A DNA stretch of 29,841 nucleotides from Bacillota bacterium (GTDB lineage: Bacteria > Bacillota_I > Bacilli_A > Erysipelotrichales > Erysipelotrichaceae). This document shows, one piece after another, positions 16,671 through 23,167 of the stretch (position 1 is its first letter; each line of letters opens with the position of its first letter). The position numbers and the translations under genes were made by a program. Where the stretch lies: NCBI GenBank assembly GCA_023426935.1, contig JAEZBR010000034.1:1-29841 (forward strand), read 5' to 3'. The notes beneath the pieces were generated by a model that worked only from the letters and a program-made list of their open reading frames with translations, did no database searches and was not told where the DNA came from.

Positions 16671-17640
16671 AGACTAACCAATAATCGAAACTGAGGTTCG
16701 AATACTTTTCAATTTCTTCTTTTAATTCTTGATTAATAAAACTTACTCTACCCTTTAAGGTCAGGGGGTCAATATAACGATGCTTGGCATTGATTTTTAA
16801 ACTGCCGGCAACTTCGGTATCGCTACGAACTACTTTACTTAGTTTGCGATAAGCATCCCATCTTTCTTGATATCTTGGATTGCTTGTTAATTTTTGAATC
16901 AATTCCGGCTCAAGCAAATAAAGATCTTCTTCTTTGATTACTTGATCGTTAATCGCATCCTTAAGCAATTGGGCTAAAGTCTCCATCGCATAACGATCGG
17001 GATCAGCCGAATACATATAAGAATTCTTCAACATATATTTAACAAATTCAAACGCTTTATCCTCGTGTCTGAAGCCTAATTCATCTTCACCGTTTTCGTT
17101 TTTCATTACTTCTAAGTCATCATACATTTCCTGAATTTTAGCTAGAGATATATTTTGATAATTAAAAAAGTTTCCTAAAGTATATTCCAAACGATCCGCA
17201 GATAATTTTGGTGAATCGTTATCCGCAATCGAATATAAATGATAATCAGCCACTTCAGAGGTCGTTATCTTTAATCCTTTTAAAACATCTTGAATCTCTT
17301 TTGAATGATCAATAATAGCGGTTGTTTTCGCTTCCGTGCTTTCCTGATTTTCATAATCGCCGTGCAAGAAATCAATCACGTGCGCAAAACATGGGGTTGC
17401 GATATCGTGAAATAGACCGGCTAAACTTTGAGCCTTATTCTGGGTAAAGTTCCAAACGATTAAGGCTACGCCTAAAGAATGTTCATAACGGGAATAAGCT
17501 TTAAGTTTTTTATATTCAGGAAACGACGCATATTCCAACCCACAATGCATCCCGACATCCTTCAGTCTTAACATTTCCGGTGTCTGACTAGCCGTTTTAA
17601 TAAAATCCGGAATTTCTGAATAATACTTGATCTGACTCAT
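16660..17640 (-). CDS. HD-domain phosphohydrolase
   Basis: This 326-residue soluble protein has the HD metal motif: H54 in SRYEHSLG, H78-D79 in GLFHDIATPCFAH, and a later Asp in SADRLEY. The layout resembles SAMHD1/dGTPase-like HD proteins, where a short sequence before H54 (KLKAYSRYEH) matches the usual R-x-x-H pattern. Nucleotide or nucleotide-second-messenger hydrolysis is the likely chemistry, but the substrate cannot be read from sequence. The 3' end overlaps the convergent ABC gene by 11 bases. The start overlaps the NfeD-like gene by 4 bases, so the two are cotranscribed. Confidence 0.88.
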   Translation of the reverse strand: MSQIKYYSEIPDFIKTASQTPEMLRLKDVGMHCGLEYASFPEYKKLKAYSRYEHSLGVALIVWNFTQNKAQSLAGLFHDIATPCFAHVIDFLHGDYENQESTEAKTTAIIDHSKEIQDVLKGLKITTSEVADYHLYSIADNDSPKLSADRLEYTLGNFFNYQNISLAKIQEMYDDLEVMKNENGEDELGFRHEDKAFEFVKYMLKNSYMYSADPDRYAMETLAQLLKDAINDQVIKEEDLYLLEPELIQKLTSNPRYQERWDAYRKLSKVVRSDTEVAGSLKINAKHRYIDPLTLKGRVSFINQELKEEIEKYSNLSFDYWLVSKS

Positions 17641-18107
17641 TTCTTTCCCTTCCTAAAATGTCTTTCGTAACGCGATTTACTATTATCTTGGTTAGTTCTT
17701 TCAACTAAGACCTTGTTACCATTCAGGTTAACGACTTTAATATACTCACCCTGCATGATTCCTCTTGAATCTTTATCGTAAGCAATCCATTCATTGCCTA
17801 GCACCTTAACTTTCCCGGCGATATTTTTTCCGATTGTTTCCGTCACGATACCCGGCTGTAAAATGATTCCTTCAACCTTTTGGGGTTTCGGTTCCGCTTT
17901 CTTCTTTCCGGGAATTAAATCAATTAAAGTAGCGAAAAAGGCAATCAGTAAGAAACTTGCTAGTTGTAATAAGATGTTTATATTCAATAAAGCCAAGAGC
18001 CAGGCTCCGAAGCCTCCAATCGCAAACCATAGGGAATAACGGGTCTTACGATATAAATAAAACAGAATTAGAGCTGCAACCCAGACAATAAACCAGATAT
18101 AGACCAT
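17637..18107 (-). CDS. NfeD-like membrane protein with C-terminal OB fold
   Basis: This 156-residue protein has two or three hydrophobic segments in the first 70 residues, a lysine-rich hinge (PGKKKAEPKPQK), and a C-terminal domain of about 75 residues. That domain contains GIVTETIGKNIAGKVKVLGN and GIMQGEYIKVVNLNGNKVLV and fits the NfeD OB fold. NfeD proteins usually partner with SPFH/stomatin-type membrane proteins or serine proteases. No such partner is next door; the coupled gene is the HD protein. AAGGAG lies 5 bases before the ATG. Family assignment rests on architecture and the G-x-V/G-E-x-V spacing. Confidence 0.8.
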   Translation of the reverse strand: MVYIWFIVWVAALILFYLYRKTRYSLWFAIGGFGAWLLALLNINILLQLASFLLIAFFATLIDLIPGKKKAEPKPQKVEGIILQPGIVTETIGKNIAGKVKVLGNEWIAYDKDSRGIMQGEYIKVVNLNGNKVLVERTNQDNSKSRYERHFRKGKK

Positions 18108-18181
18108 GTTTACTCCTTATCCTAACTAGCTTAAAGCCAAAAAGCCCGTATTTCACTATTTTTAAATAAATAATAATATTT

Positions 18182-18211
18182 TTTACAATATATGTTGCAT
18201 TACAATATAGT
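18182..18211 (+). promoter_or_regulatory. Promoter of the small peptide-padR-DUF4097 operon
   Basis: TTTACA (18182-18187) and TATAGT (18206-18211) are separated by 18 bases. Each differs from the sigma-A consensus at one position. A 10-base direct repeat, TTACAATATA, occurs at 18183-18192 and 18200-18209, so it covers parts of both promoter boxes. The predicted transcription start is near 18218. Confidence 0.7.
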
Positions 18212-18222
18212 ATGTGGTACAT
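18212..18222. promoter_or_regulatory. Candidate PadR operator ATGT-N3-ACAT
   Basis: ATGTGGTACAT is a dyad with ATGT/ACAT arms, and it abuts the -10 box. PadR sites in other bacteria commonly carry ATGT and ACAT half-sites, usually farther apart (N8). A second ATGT lies at 18192-18195. Binding here would block the promoter and give autorepression. Confidence 0.45.
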
Positions 18223-18252
18223 TAGTATCAGCCAAGGAAAAAGGAGGCTAGT

Positions 18253-18396
18253 ATGATGGAACTTTACGATAAACTGTTCGCTCTTAGAAGTTGCGTTCTG
18301 GCTAGTTGTCATAATGAATATGAGTTGGAAACCGCAAACGGAATATTGAACAGTGATACGGCATTACTGAAAATGCTTAACGACAAACGTTATTAG
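18253..18396 (+). CDS. Small 47-residue protein of unknown function before padR
   Basis: This is a short open frame that begins ATGATG and ends at TAG 18394-18396. A perfect AAGGAGG lies at 18241-18247, 5 bases before the first ATG and 8 before the second (18256), so either could start a 47- or 46-residue product. The sequence begins MMELYDKLFALRSCVLASC, continues HNEYELETANGILNSD and ends LLKMLNDKRY. It is predicted to be mostly helical, with two cysteines and no membrane segment. It is the first gene of the operon, 11 bases before padR. I do not recognise a family. The strong ribosome binding site and position argue that it is translated. It could be a co-regulator, a leader peptide or a PadR partner. 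Confidence 0.7.
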   Translation: MMELYDKLFALRSCVLASCHNEYELETANGILNSDTALLKMLNDKRY

Positions 18397-18407
18397 AAAG
18401 GGATGCT

Positions 18408-18713
18408 ATGGATGCCCAGTTTAAAAAAGGAGTCTTAGAATTATGCGTTCTAGCGCAGTTGTTGGATAAAGACAAGTATGGTTACGAATTAACGGAGAAT
18501 ATTTCCGAGGAAATGTCCGTGACCGCTGGAACTTTATATCTAATACTCAAGCGCTTAAAAGATGAGAATTATGTGACCACCTATTTAGTTGAATCTTCAG
18601 GCGGTCCGGCCAGAAAGTACTATCATCTGACCGATTCAGGAATAGAATATGAGAAAACACAGATTGAAGAATGGACGTCATTCACCAAGAAAGTTGAAAG
18701 GCTAATAAAATGA
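18408..18713 (+). CDS. PadR-family transcriptional regulator
   Basis: This 101-residue protein consists of the PadR winged helix alone, the short type with almost no C-terminal dimer domain. The motif string is typical: KKGVLELCVLAQLLDKDKYG, then GTLYLILKRLKDENYV, GGPARKYYHLTDSG and a final helix. Small PadR proteins followed by HAAS/DUF1700-type membrane or envelope-stress genes are common in Firmicutes, where PadR represses its own operon until an envelope signal or drug is sensed. It overlaps the next gene by 4 bases (ATGA). An AAAGGG ribosome binding site lies 5 bases before the ATG. Confidence 0.95.
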   Translation: MDAQFKKGVLELCVLAQLLDKDKYGYELTENISEEMSVTAGTLYLILKRLKDENYVTTYLVESSGGPARKYYHLTDSGIEYEKTQIEEWTSFTKKVERLIK

Positions 18714-19978
18714 CAAAACAGGACTATATCAAAGAACTCAAGCATGGATTAAGCCGCTATCCTCAGGATTTTCAGAACGATATTCTAGAAACATTCGAGA
18801 AACATTTTGCGGCAGGATTGGCTTCCGGTCAGTCCGAAGAACAAGTAATGAATAATCTGGGTACGATTGAAGAAGTGTTAACGAATATTAAAGAGATGGA
18901 AGATACTCCGGTTAATTTAGTCGATCTGAAGAAACAGCAGAAAAAAGAAGCACAAAAGGAAACCAAAGAAACTAAAACTTATAGTGATTCTGAACAACTG
19001 AACAAAGATCTGAGTGACTTAGGCCGAATAATCAAGGATACCGTAAAGAGTGTCGGTTCGACTTTGAAAGATAGTTTTAAAGACTATAAAGATTCCGATG
19101 AAAACGAAGGCGACTTAGTTTACATCGATGATCCGGAAGTAGTCAAAAATCTAACTATCTCCGCTAAGAACACCGCGGTCGATATCAGTATTGAAAAAGG
19201 TGATCAGCTAGCTTACCGGTTCCAAAACGGTAAAAGCATCTTCTCCGTCAATGCCAATCAATTATTAAGCGGCGTCTCGGAAGATACCCTCGTCTTTGAG
19301 GTCAGCAATCCCTCTGGTGGCGGTATCGGCTTCTTAAATACTTCCTTAACCATTTATCTTCCTTCAAAGTTAGATGATATTAAAATCGCTTCCAGTTCCG
19401 GTGATTTTGATATGTCGGAAGTTGAATTTAATTCGTTAGTCTATAAAGCGATGTCTTCGGATATCTCGCTAGATAATTTAAAAGCGGAAACAATCACGCT
19501 ACAGACAACTTCCGGAGATTATGACCTCGAAGATATTCAGGCAGACTCAATCTCTATCTCAACTAGATCCGGTGATGCCGAATTAAATGACGTGACCGGA
19601 ACCTTGAAGATTGATTGTACTTCCGGAGATATTATGATTGATGACCATACCGATGGCGACTTATTCATTAAGTCGATATCCGGAGATATTGAAGCCCAGA
19701 CGAATGCTTCGAATATTAGCATCGTCGCGGTTTCCGGGGACATTGAGCTAGACAGCGAAGGAACCATCGATAATATTTCAATCGATTCGAAATCCGGAGA
19801 TATTGCGTGCACTGTCGACGATGACAATTACACTGCTAATATCTATTCTTTATCTGGGGATATTTTGAATCATACCGGTCATAAAGTTCAGCGAATCAAC
19901 AAGCATGAAGTTGAGATCGGTAACGGTGAGGGGAAAGTTCAACTTAAGTCTCTCTCCGGCGATATCTATTTAGCTTAA
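18710..19978 (+). CDS. HAAS-domain plus DUF4097 beta-helix protein
   Basis: The N-terminal 60 residues (TKQDYIKELKHGLSRYPQ, then NNLGTIEEVLTNIKEM) match the HAAS/DUF1700 helical domain that accompanies PadR regulators. A charged linker follows (about 63-135). Residues 140-422 form a DUF4097 domain, a right-handed-helix-like repeat with the rung signature SGD at residues 230, 268, 287, 305, 324, 342, 362, 382 and 416, plus a degenerate SSD at 249. The period is about 19 residues. Unlike many relatives it shows no membrane segment or signal peptide, so it is probably cytosolic or peripherally bound. The function of DUF4097 is unknown. Coupling to padR suggests a role in the same envelope or stress response. 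Confidence 0.88.
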   Translation: MTKQDYIKELKHGLSRYPQDFQNDILETFEKHFAAGLASGQSEEQVMNNLGTIEEVLTNIKEMEDTPVNLVDLKKQQKKEAQKETKETKTYSDSEQLNKDLSDLGRIIKDTVKSVGSTLKDSFKDYKDSDENEGDLVYIDDPEVVKNLTISAKNTAVDISIEKGDQLAYRFQNGKSIFSVNANQLLSGVSEDTLVFEVSNPSGGGIGFLNTSLTIYLPSKLDDIKIASSSGDFDMSEVEFNSLVYKAMSSDISLDNLKAETITLQTTSGDYDLEDIQADSISISTRSGDAELNDVTGTLKIDCTSGDIMIDDHTDGDLFIKSISGDIEAQTNASNISIVAVSGDIELDSEGTIDNISIDSKSGDIACTVDDDNYTANIYSLSGDILNHTGHKVQRINKHEVEIGNGEGKVQLKSLSGDIYLA

Positions 19979-19983
19979 CGTGT

Positions 19984-20037
19984 AAAAAACGCCATATTTC
20001 ACTTCCTCACCCTGGCCAGCGAAATACGGCGTTTTTT
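19984..20037. terminator. Bidirectional terminator between DUF4097 gene and dxs
   Basis: A long near-perfect stem pairs AAAAAACGCC-A-TATTTC (19984-20000) with GAAATA-C-GGCGTTTTTT (20021-20037) around a 20-base loop. Both strands end in a run of T, so it can stop the DUF4097 transcript and the converging dxs transcript. The dxs stop codon touches the stem. Confidence 0.9.
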
Positions 20038-21908
20038 TATTTTATCTTATTTTTAATTGCTTTGAAGAAAGTCTTAAGATCTAGTCCTAGATCTTCTTTT
20101 AATTCTTCTTCACTGCCCTGTCCGACATACTGGTCCGGGATCCCGAAACGATTTAGAATAACTTCTTTACCTTGACTGTTTGCCCATTCCAAGATGGCAC
20201 TTCCTAATCCATCCGCCAACATATCCGGTTCATAGACGAAGATTGGTTTATTTGCTTCAACAATCTTTTCCAACATTTTATAATCTAGCGGTTTAATAAA
20301 GCGACAATTAACGATCGCTAATTTTAGCTTAGCGGTTGAATTATATTCTTCAATCTCTCTTACGGATGCTCCGTAGCTTAGAACGATTGCTTTCGCTTGA
20401 TTGAAGGAACCATTCTGAACCCAAGTTCCAATCTCAATTAGCTTCCCGGTTTCGAGCTTATCTTCTTCGAGTTGCGTATTACCGCGCGGATAACGAATCG
20501 CAAACGGATGTTTCTGCGCAAATGCCGTCGCCAGTAGATCATTCGCTTCCTTGGCATCAGCCGGTTGGGAAACAATCACATTCGGCAGTGCTCTTAAGAA
20601 ACCGATATCGAAAACCCCATGATGCGTCGGTCCGTCAGCTCCGACTAGTCCGGCTCGATCAATCCCGATAACCACCGGCAGATCCATTCGGGCAAGATCG
20701 TGATTCAATTGGTCATACGCTCTTTGTAGGAAAGAACTATAAATGCATAGGTAAGGACGTTTACCGGAGATTGCTAAGCCGCCCGCAAAGGTCGTCGCAT
20801 GTTCTTCGGCAATTCCACAGTCAAAACTGCGACTGGGAAATTCCTGGAAGAAATTTCTTAATTCACTGCCCGCAATCATTGCGGGAGTAATCGCAACAAT
20901 ATCTTGATTGGTCTTAGCCAAGTTAACTAATTCACTGCTCATAACTTTGCTCCAGGATGCATATCCCGGTTGGGTACATTTCTTAAATTCTCCGGTCGCA
21001 ACATCGAACGGACCCACGCCATGCCATTTGCCACTTCGATCCTGTTCACAAGGTAAATAACCCTTGCCTTTTTTCGTCATGACGTGTACAACGACTGGAC
21101 CGTCTTTCTTATTCTTCGCCGTTTCTAACGCACTAATCAACTGGGAAAAATTATTCCCATCAATCGGTCCTAAATATTCCAAACCAAACTCTCCGAAAAT
21201 CTCACTGTCGACAACGGTCTGTTTAACCATATCCTTCATCGATTTCAAAATCTTTAAAATTTCTTTTCCTAATCCCGTTTTTAATAACTCAGCTTTCATC
21301 CGATATTTCAAGCTGTTGTATTTTTTATTTGTTCTTAACCTTGCAAAGTCTTTAGTCAAAGCTCCGACATTCTTCGTAATAGACATATTGTTATCGTTGA
21401 AAATGATGACCATATGTCGTTTCTGGTCGCCAATCTGATTCAGGGCTTCTAAAGCCATCCCGGAGCTTAATGCGCCATCACCGATAATCGGGACAATCTC
21501 ATAATCCTGGTGATTAAGATCTCTAGCTACCGCCATTCCTAAAGCGGCGGATAAGGACGTTGAACTATGCCCGGCTTCCCAAACATCGTGAACACTTTCG
21601 TGCCGTTTTTCAAAACCACTTAACCCATTATGTTTTCTTAAGGTCGAAAATTGATTAGCTCGACCGGTTAAGATCTTGTGGGTATAACTTTGATGCCCGA
21701 CATCGAAAAAGATTTTATCGTTAGGCGAATCAAATACTTTATGAACCGCAATCGTTAATTCGACCACGCCTAAATTACTGGCTAAATGTCCGCCGGTTTG
21801 GGATACTGATTGAATCATAAAAGTCCGAATGTCGCTAGCTAGCTGTTCACATTCTTTATTGTTTAAATTTTTGAGAAAAGAAGGATCTTTAATTTGTCTT
21901 ACATCCAT
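20037..21908 (-). CDS. dxs: 1-deoxy-D-xylulose-5-phosphate synthase
   Basis: Dxs condenses pyruvate and glyceraldehyde 3-phosphate using thiamine diphosphate, the entry step of the MEP pathway. The protein has 623 residues from the ATG at 21908. Recognisable parts are MDVRQIKDPSFLK at the start, DVGHQSYTHK, the ThDP site GDGALSSGMALEAL with IIFNDNNMSI, EEHATTFAGGLA and GLVGADGPTHHGVFD. I prefer 21908 because family members start this way and because a promoter at 21978-21986 would put the transcript start inside the upstream GTG extension (to 21974). No strong ribosome binding site precedes the ATG; GGGG lies about 13 bases away. It is monocistronic here, without ispA or xseAB. Confidence 0.95.
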   Translation of the reverse strand: MDVRQIKDPSFLKNLNNKECEQLASDIRTFMIQSVSQTGGHLASNLGVVELTIAVHKVFDSPNDKIFFDVGHQSYTHKILTGRANQFSTLRKHNGLSGFEKRHESVHDVWEAGHSSTSLSAALGMAVARDLNHQDYEIVPIIGDGALSSGMALEALNQIGDQKRHMVIIFNDNNMSITKNVGALTKDFARLRTNKKYNSLKYRMKAELLKTGLGKEILKILKSMKDMVKQTVVDSEIFGEFGLEYLGPIDGNNFSQLISALETAKNKKDGPVVVHVMTKKGKGYLPCEQDRSGKWHGVGPFDVATGEFKKCTQPGYASWSKVMSSELVNLAKTNQDIVAITPAMIAGSELRNFFQEFPSRSFDCGIAEEHATTFAGGLAISGKRPYLCIYSSFLQRAYDQLNHDLARMDLPVVIGIDRAGLVGADGPTHHGVFDIGFLRALPNVIVSQPADAKEANDLLATAFAQKHPFAIRYPRGNTQLEEDKLETGKLIEIGTWVQNGSFNQAKAIVLSYGASVREIEEYNSTAKLKLAIVNCRFIKPLDYKMLEKIVEANKPIFVYEPDMLADGLGSAILEWANSQGKEVILNRFGIPDQYVGQGSEEELKEDLGLDLKTFFKAIKNKIK

Positions 21909-21949
21909 GATTAATTTATTGCCCCATTTATTGCCGCTGATTTTCCCAA

Positions 21950-21986
21950 CTAAGGTCTTCCTTAGCTTCGGCACCCTATTTTAGCA
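21950..21986 (-). promoter_or_regulatory. dxs promoter and 5'-end leader hairpin
   Basis: On the minus strand TGCTAAAAT (21986-21978) is an extended -10, and the -35 is not clear. The predicted start is near 21971. The first transcribed bases would form CTAAGG-AAGA-CCTTAG (21965-21950), a hairpin close to the 5' end that may protect the mRNA or limit initiation. Confidence 0.5.
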
Positions 21987-22093
21987 TATTAACGCAACTA
22001 GTTGCATAATCCTGAACTTTTCACAAATTGTCACAAAATTGTTAATTTCCTAACCGAACTGTCTATTTCCATCCCTCTCGCTTGTTATAACAC

Positions 22094-22753
22094 CTATGAT
22101 ATCCACCAGGTTCCATCAGGTCGTTGATCTAATGAACCAAGTTCCTCGGATAAAACTGTTCCGTTGAAGTCCCTCACAACCACTTTATTATAATATTTAT
22201 ATTCTTCGGATAGACAGTTGTTTTCCTTGTCCCAACCCTGCTCTACCCACGCTGAGAAATACACTTTTCCCTCCGCAATCATCGTCACACCTTCATGCGC
22301 GTCCTTTGAGAAGCGAAAGTATTCAGGATAGTAGCAAACGAAATCATCATTTTCGCTGATGATGTGAACATCCTCCCCAATAATTCGCAGATTATAGGTA
22401 TCTATGTCCGCTATCTTAAGCTGGATCATCATATCCGGAGTTTCATTCGGAAGATACCGGAACAAAGTGATTTTACCCGCGTTATAATCTCCCTGCAAAA
22501 ACCAAAAATAGTTTTTCAAATAAACGGGGTTGCTATATAACACATTCCGCTGCTTCTGAAATGGTTCATAAACTCTGCCATTGTGGTAATCATAAAAAGA
22601 AATGATTTCACCGCGATAGCCACCTCTTTTTAACAATTCAGTCATGTCATAAAAATCTACGGTATCGTTCTTGGAATAGCCAAAACGGGATTGACCAAAA
22701 ATTTCTTCAATATATGTTCCCGTCACTGTTTCAAAACGATTAATCTTCACCAT
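22094..22753 (-). CDS. Orphan hypothetical protein, aromatic and beta-rich
   Basis: I do not recognise this 219-residue protein. It has no signal peptide or membrane segment. It is unusually rich in Tyr, Phe, Trp and Asp. Short repeated strand-turn patterns such as ISFYDYHNGRVYEPF, ITLFRYLPNETPDM, YFSAWVEQGWDKEN and VVVRDFNGTVLSEELG suggest beta-propeller blades or a WG-repeat-like fold, which is inference. It ends PDGTWWIS. The start has only a distant GGAAAGG, 13 bases away. It stands alone between dxs and the decayed region, with its own possible promoter, and its codon usage and composition feel unlike the flanking housekeeping genes. It could be recently acquired. Confidence 0.75.
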   Translation of the reverse strand: MVKINRFETVTGTYIEEIFGQSRFGYSKNDTVDFYDMTELLKRGGYRGEIISFYDYHNGRVYEPFQKQRNVLYSNPVYLKNYFWFLQGDYNAGKITLFRYLPNETPDMMIQLKIADIDTYNLRIIGEDVHIISENDDFVCYYPEYFRFSKDAHEGVTMIAEGKVYFSAWVEQGWDKENNCLSEEYKYYNKVVVRDFNGTVLSEELGSLDQRPDGTWWIS

Positions 22754-22844
22754 TGTGTTTATGCAGCCTTTCCTTTATTTTATATTCCGGCAGCCCTATC
22801 TCTAACCATCGTGTCAAATGTCGTTTTATCGCTGAATTGACTAT

Positions 22845-22853
22845 ATAATACCA
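22845..22853 (-). promoter_or_regulatory. Possible extended -10 promoter of the orphan gene
   Basis: The minus strand reads TGGTATTAT at 22853-22845, an extended -10 with no good -35. It would give a leader of about 85 bases. A TTGACA at 22817-22812 has no matching -10 at normal spacing. Confidence 0.35.
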
Positions 22854-22876
22854 GAAACAATAATTTCTTTGGCATT

Positions 22877-22904
22877 AAAAAGCCCGCATCTTCTCGGGCT
22901 TTTT
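22877..22904. terminator. Strong bidirectional terminator
   Basis: A perfect 10-bp stem, AAAAAGCCCG/CGGGCTTTTT, surrounds an 8-base loop, with T runs on both strands. No intact gene ends here on either strand. It follows the decayed reading frame at 22919-23056, whose ancestor it probably terminated. Confidence 0.85.
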
Positions 22905-22918
22905 ACTATTATTGAGTA

Positions 22919-23056
22919 TTAGGCTTTCTTTGGTTTAAACGCAACTTTACAAACAATTAAAATTACGGCTAAGCCGACCGCAAACGCGACCACATCATCA
23001 CAATGAAGTGTCGGCTAGTTAGATTTTTCTTGTGCTTTCAAATATTCTTTACCTGG
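22919..23056 (-). pseudogene. Decayed C-terminus resembling a sortase-anchored surface protein
   Basis: The 412 bases from 22754 to 23165 hold no intact gene. One minus-strand frame here reads PGKEYLKAQEKSN, a TAG stop, PTLHCDD, the hydrophobic run VVAFAVGLAVILIVCKVAF, then KPKKA and TAA. The layout of a helical spacer, a P-T-x-x-x-D-D element, about 18 hydrophobic residues and a short basic tail matches a cell-wall sorting signal (LPxTG-like, often xPxTGDD) that has lost its TG. The frame breaks again at a TAG at 23057. I read it as the remnant of a deleted cell-wall protein gene. The assignment is by pattern only. Confidence 0.5.
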
Positions 23057-23073
23057 CTATAATCAACATTAAA

Positions 23074-23090
23074 TGCGGTTTATAACCGCA
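23074..23090. repeat. Perfect short dyad in the gene-free stretch
   Basis: TGCGGTT-TAT-AACCGCA is a 7-bp perfect stem with a 3-base loop. T-rich sequence lies some bases after it on the plus strand but does not abut it, so it is not a convincing terminator. It could be an old operator or terminator of the decayed gene. Confidence 0.4.
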
Positions 23091-23142
23091 ATACTTTAGT
23101 TTTTATAATAGTTTTGCGTTTACAATCTTTTTTATATCATTA

Positions 23143-23167
23143 TAAAAAACGCCATATTCGGCGTTTT
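23143..23167 (-). terminator. Terminator of the hpt-ftsH-hslO-dusB-lysS cluster
   Basis: An 8-bp stem, AAAACGCC/GGCGTTTT (23146-23153 with 23160-23167), has a 6-base loop. On the minus strand it is followed by more T (TTTTTTATA in total with the stem). It overlaps the lysS stop codon. It shares TAAAAAACGCCATATT with the terminator at 19984. Confidence 0.85.

Noticed and set aside
22812..22817. Perfect TTGACA upstream of the orphan gene
   Set aside because: No -10 box lies 16-19 bases downstream, so it is probably chance.
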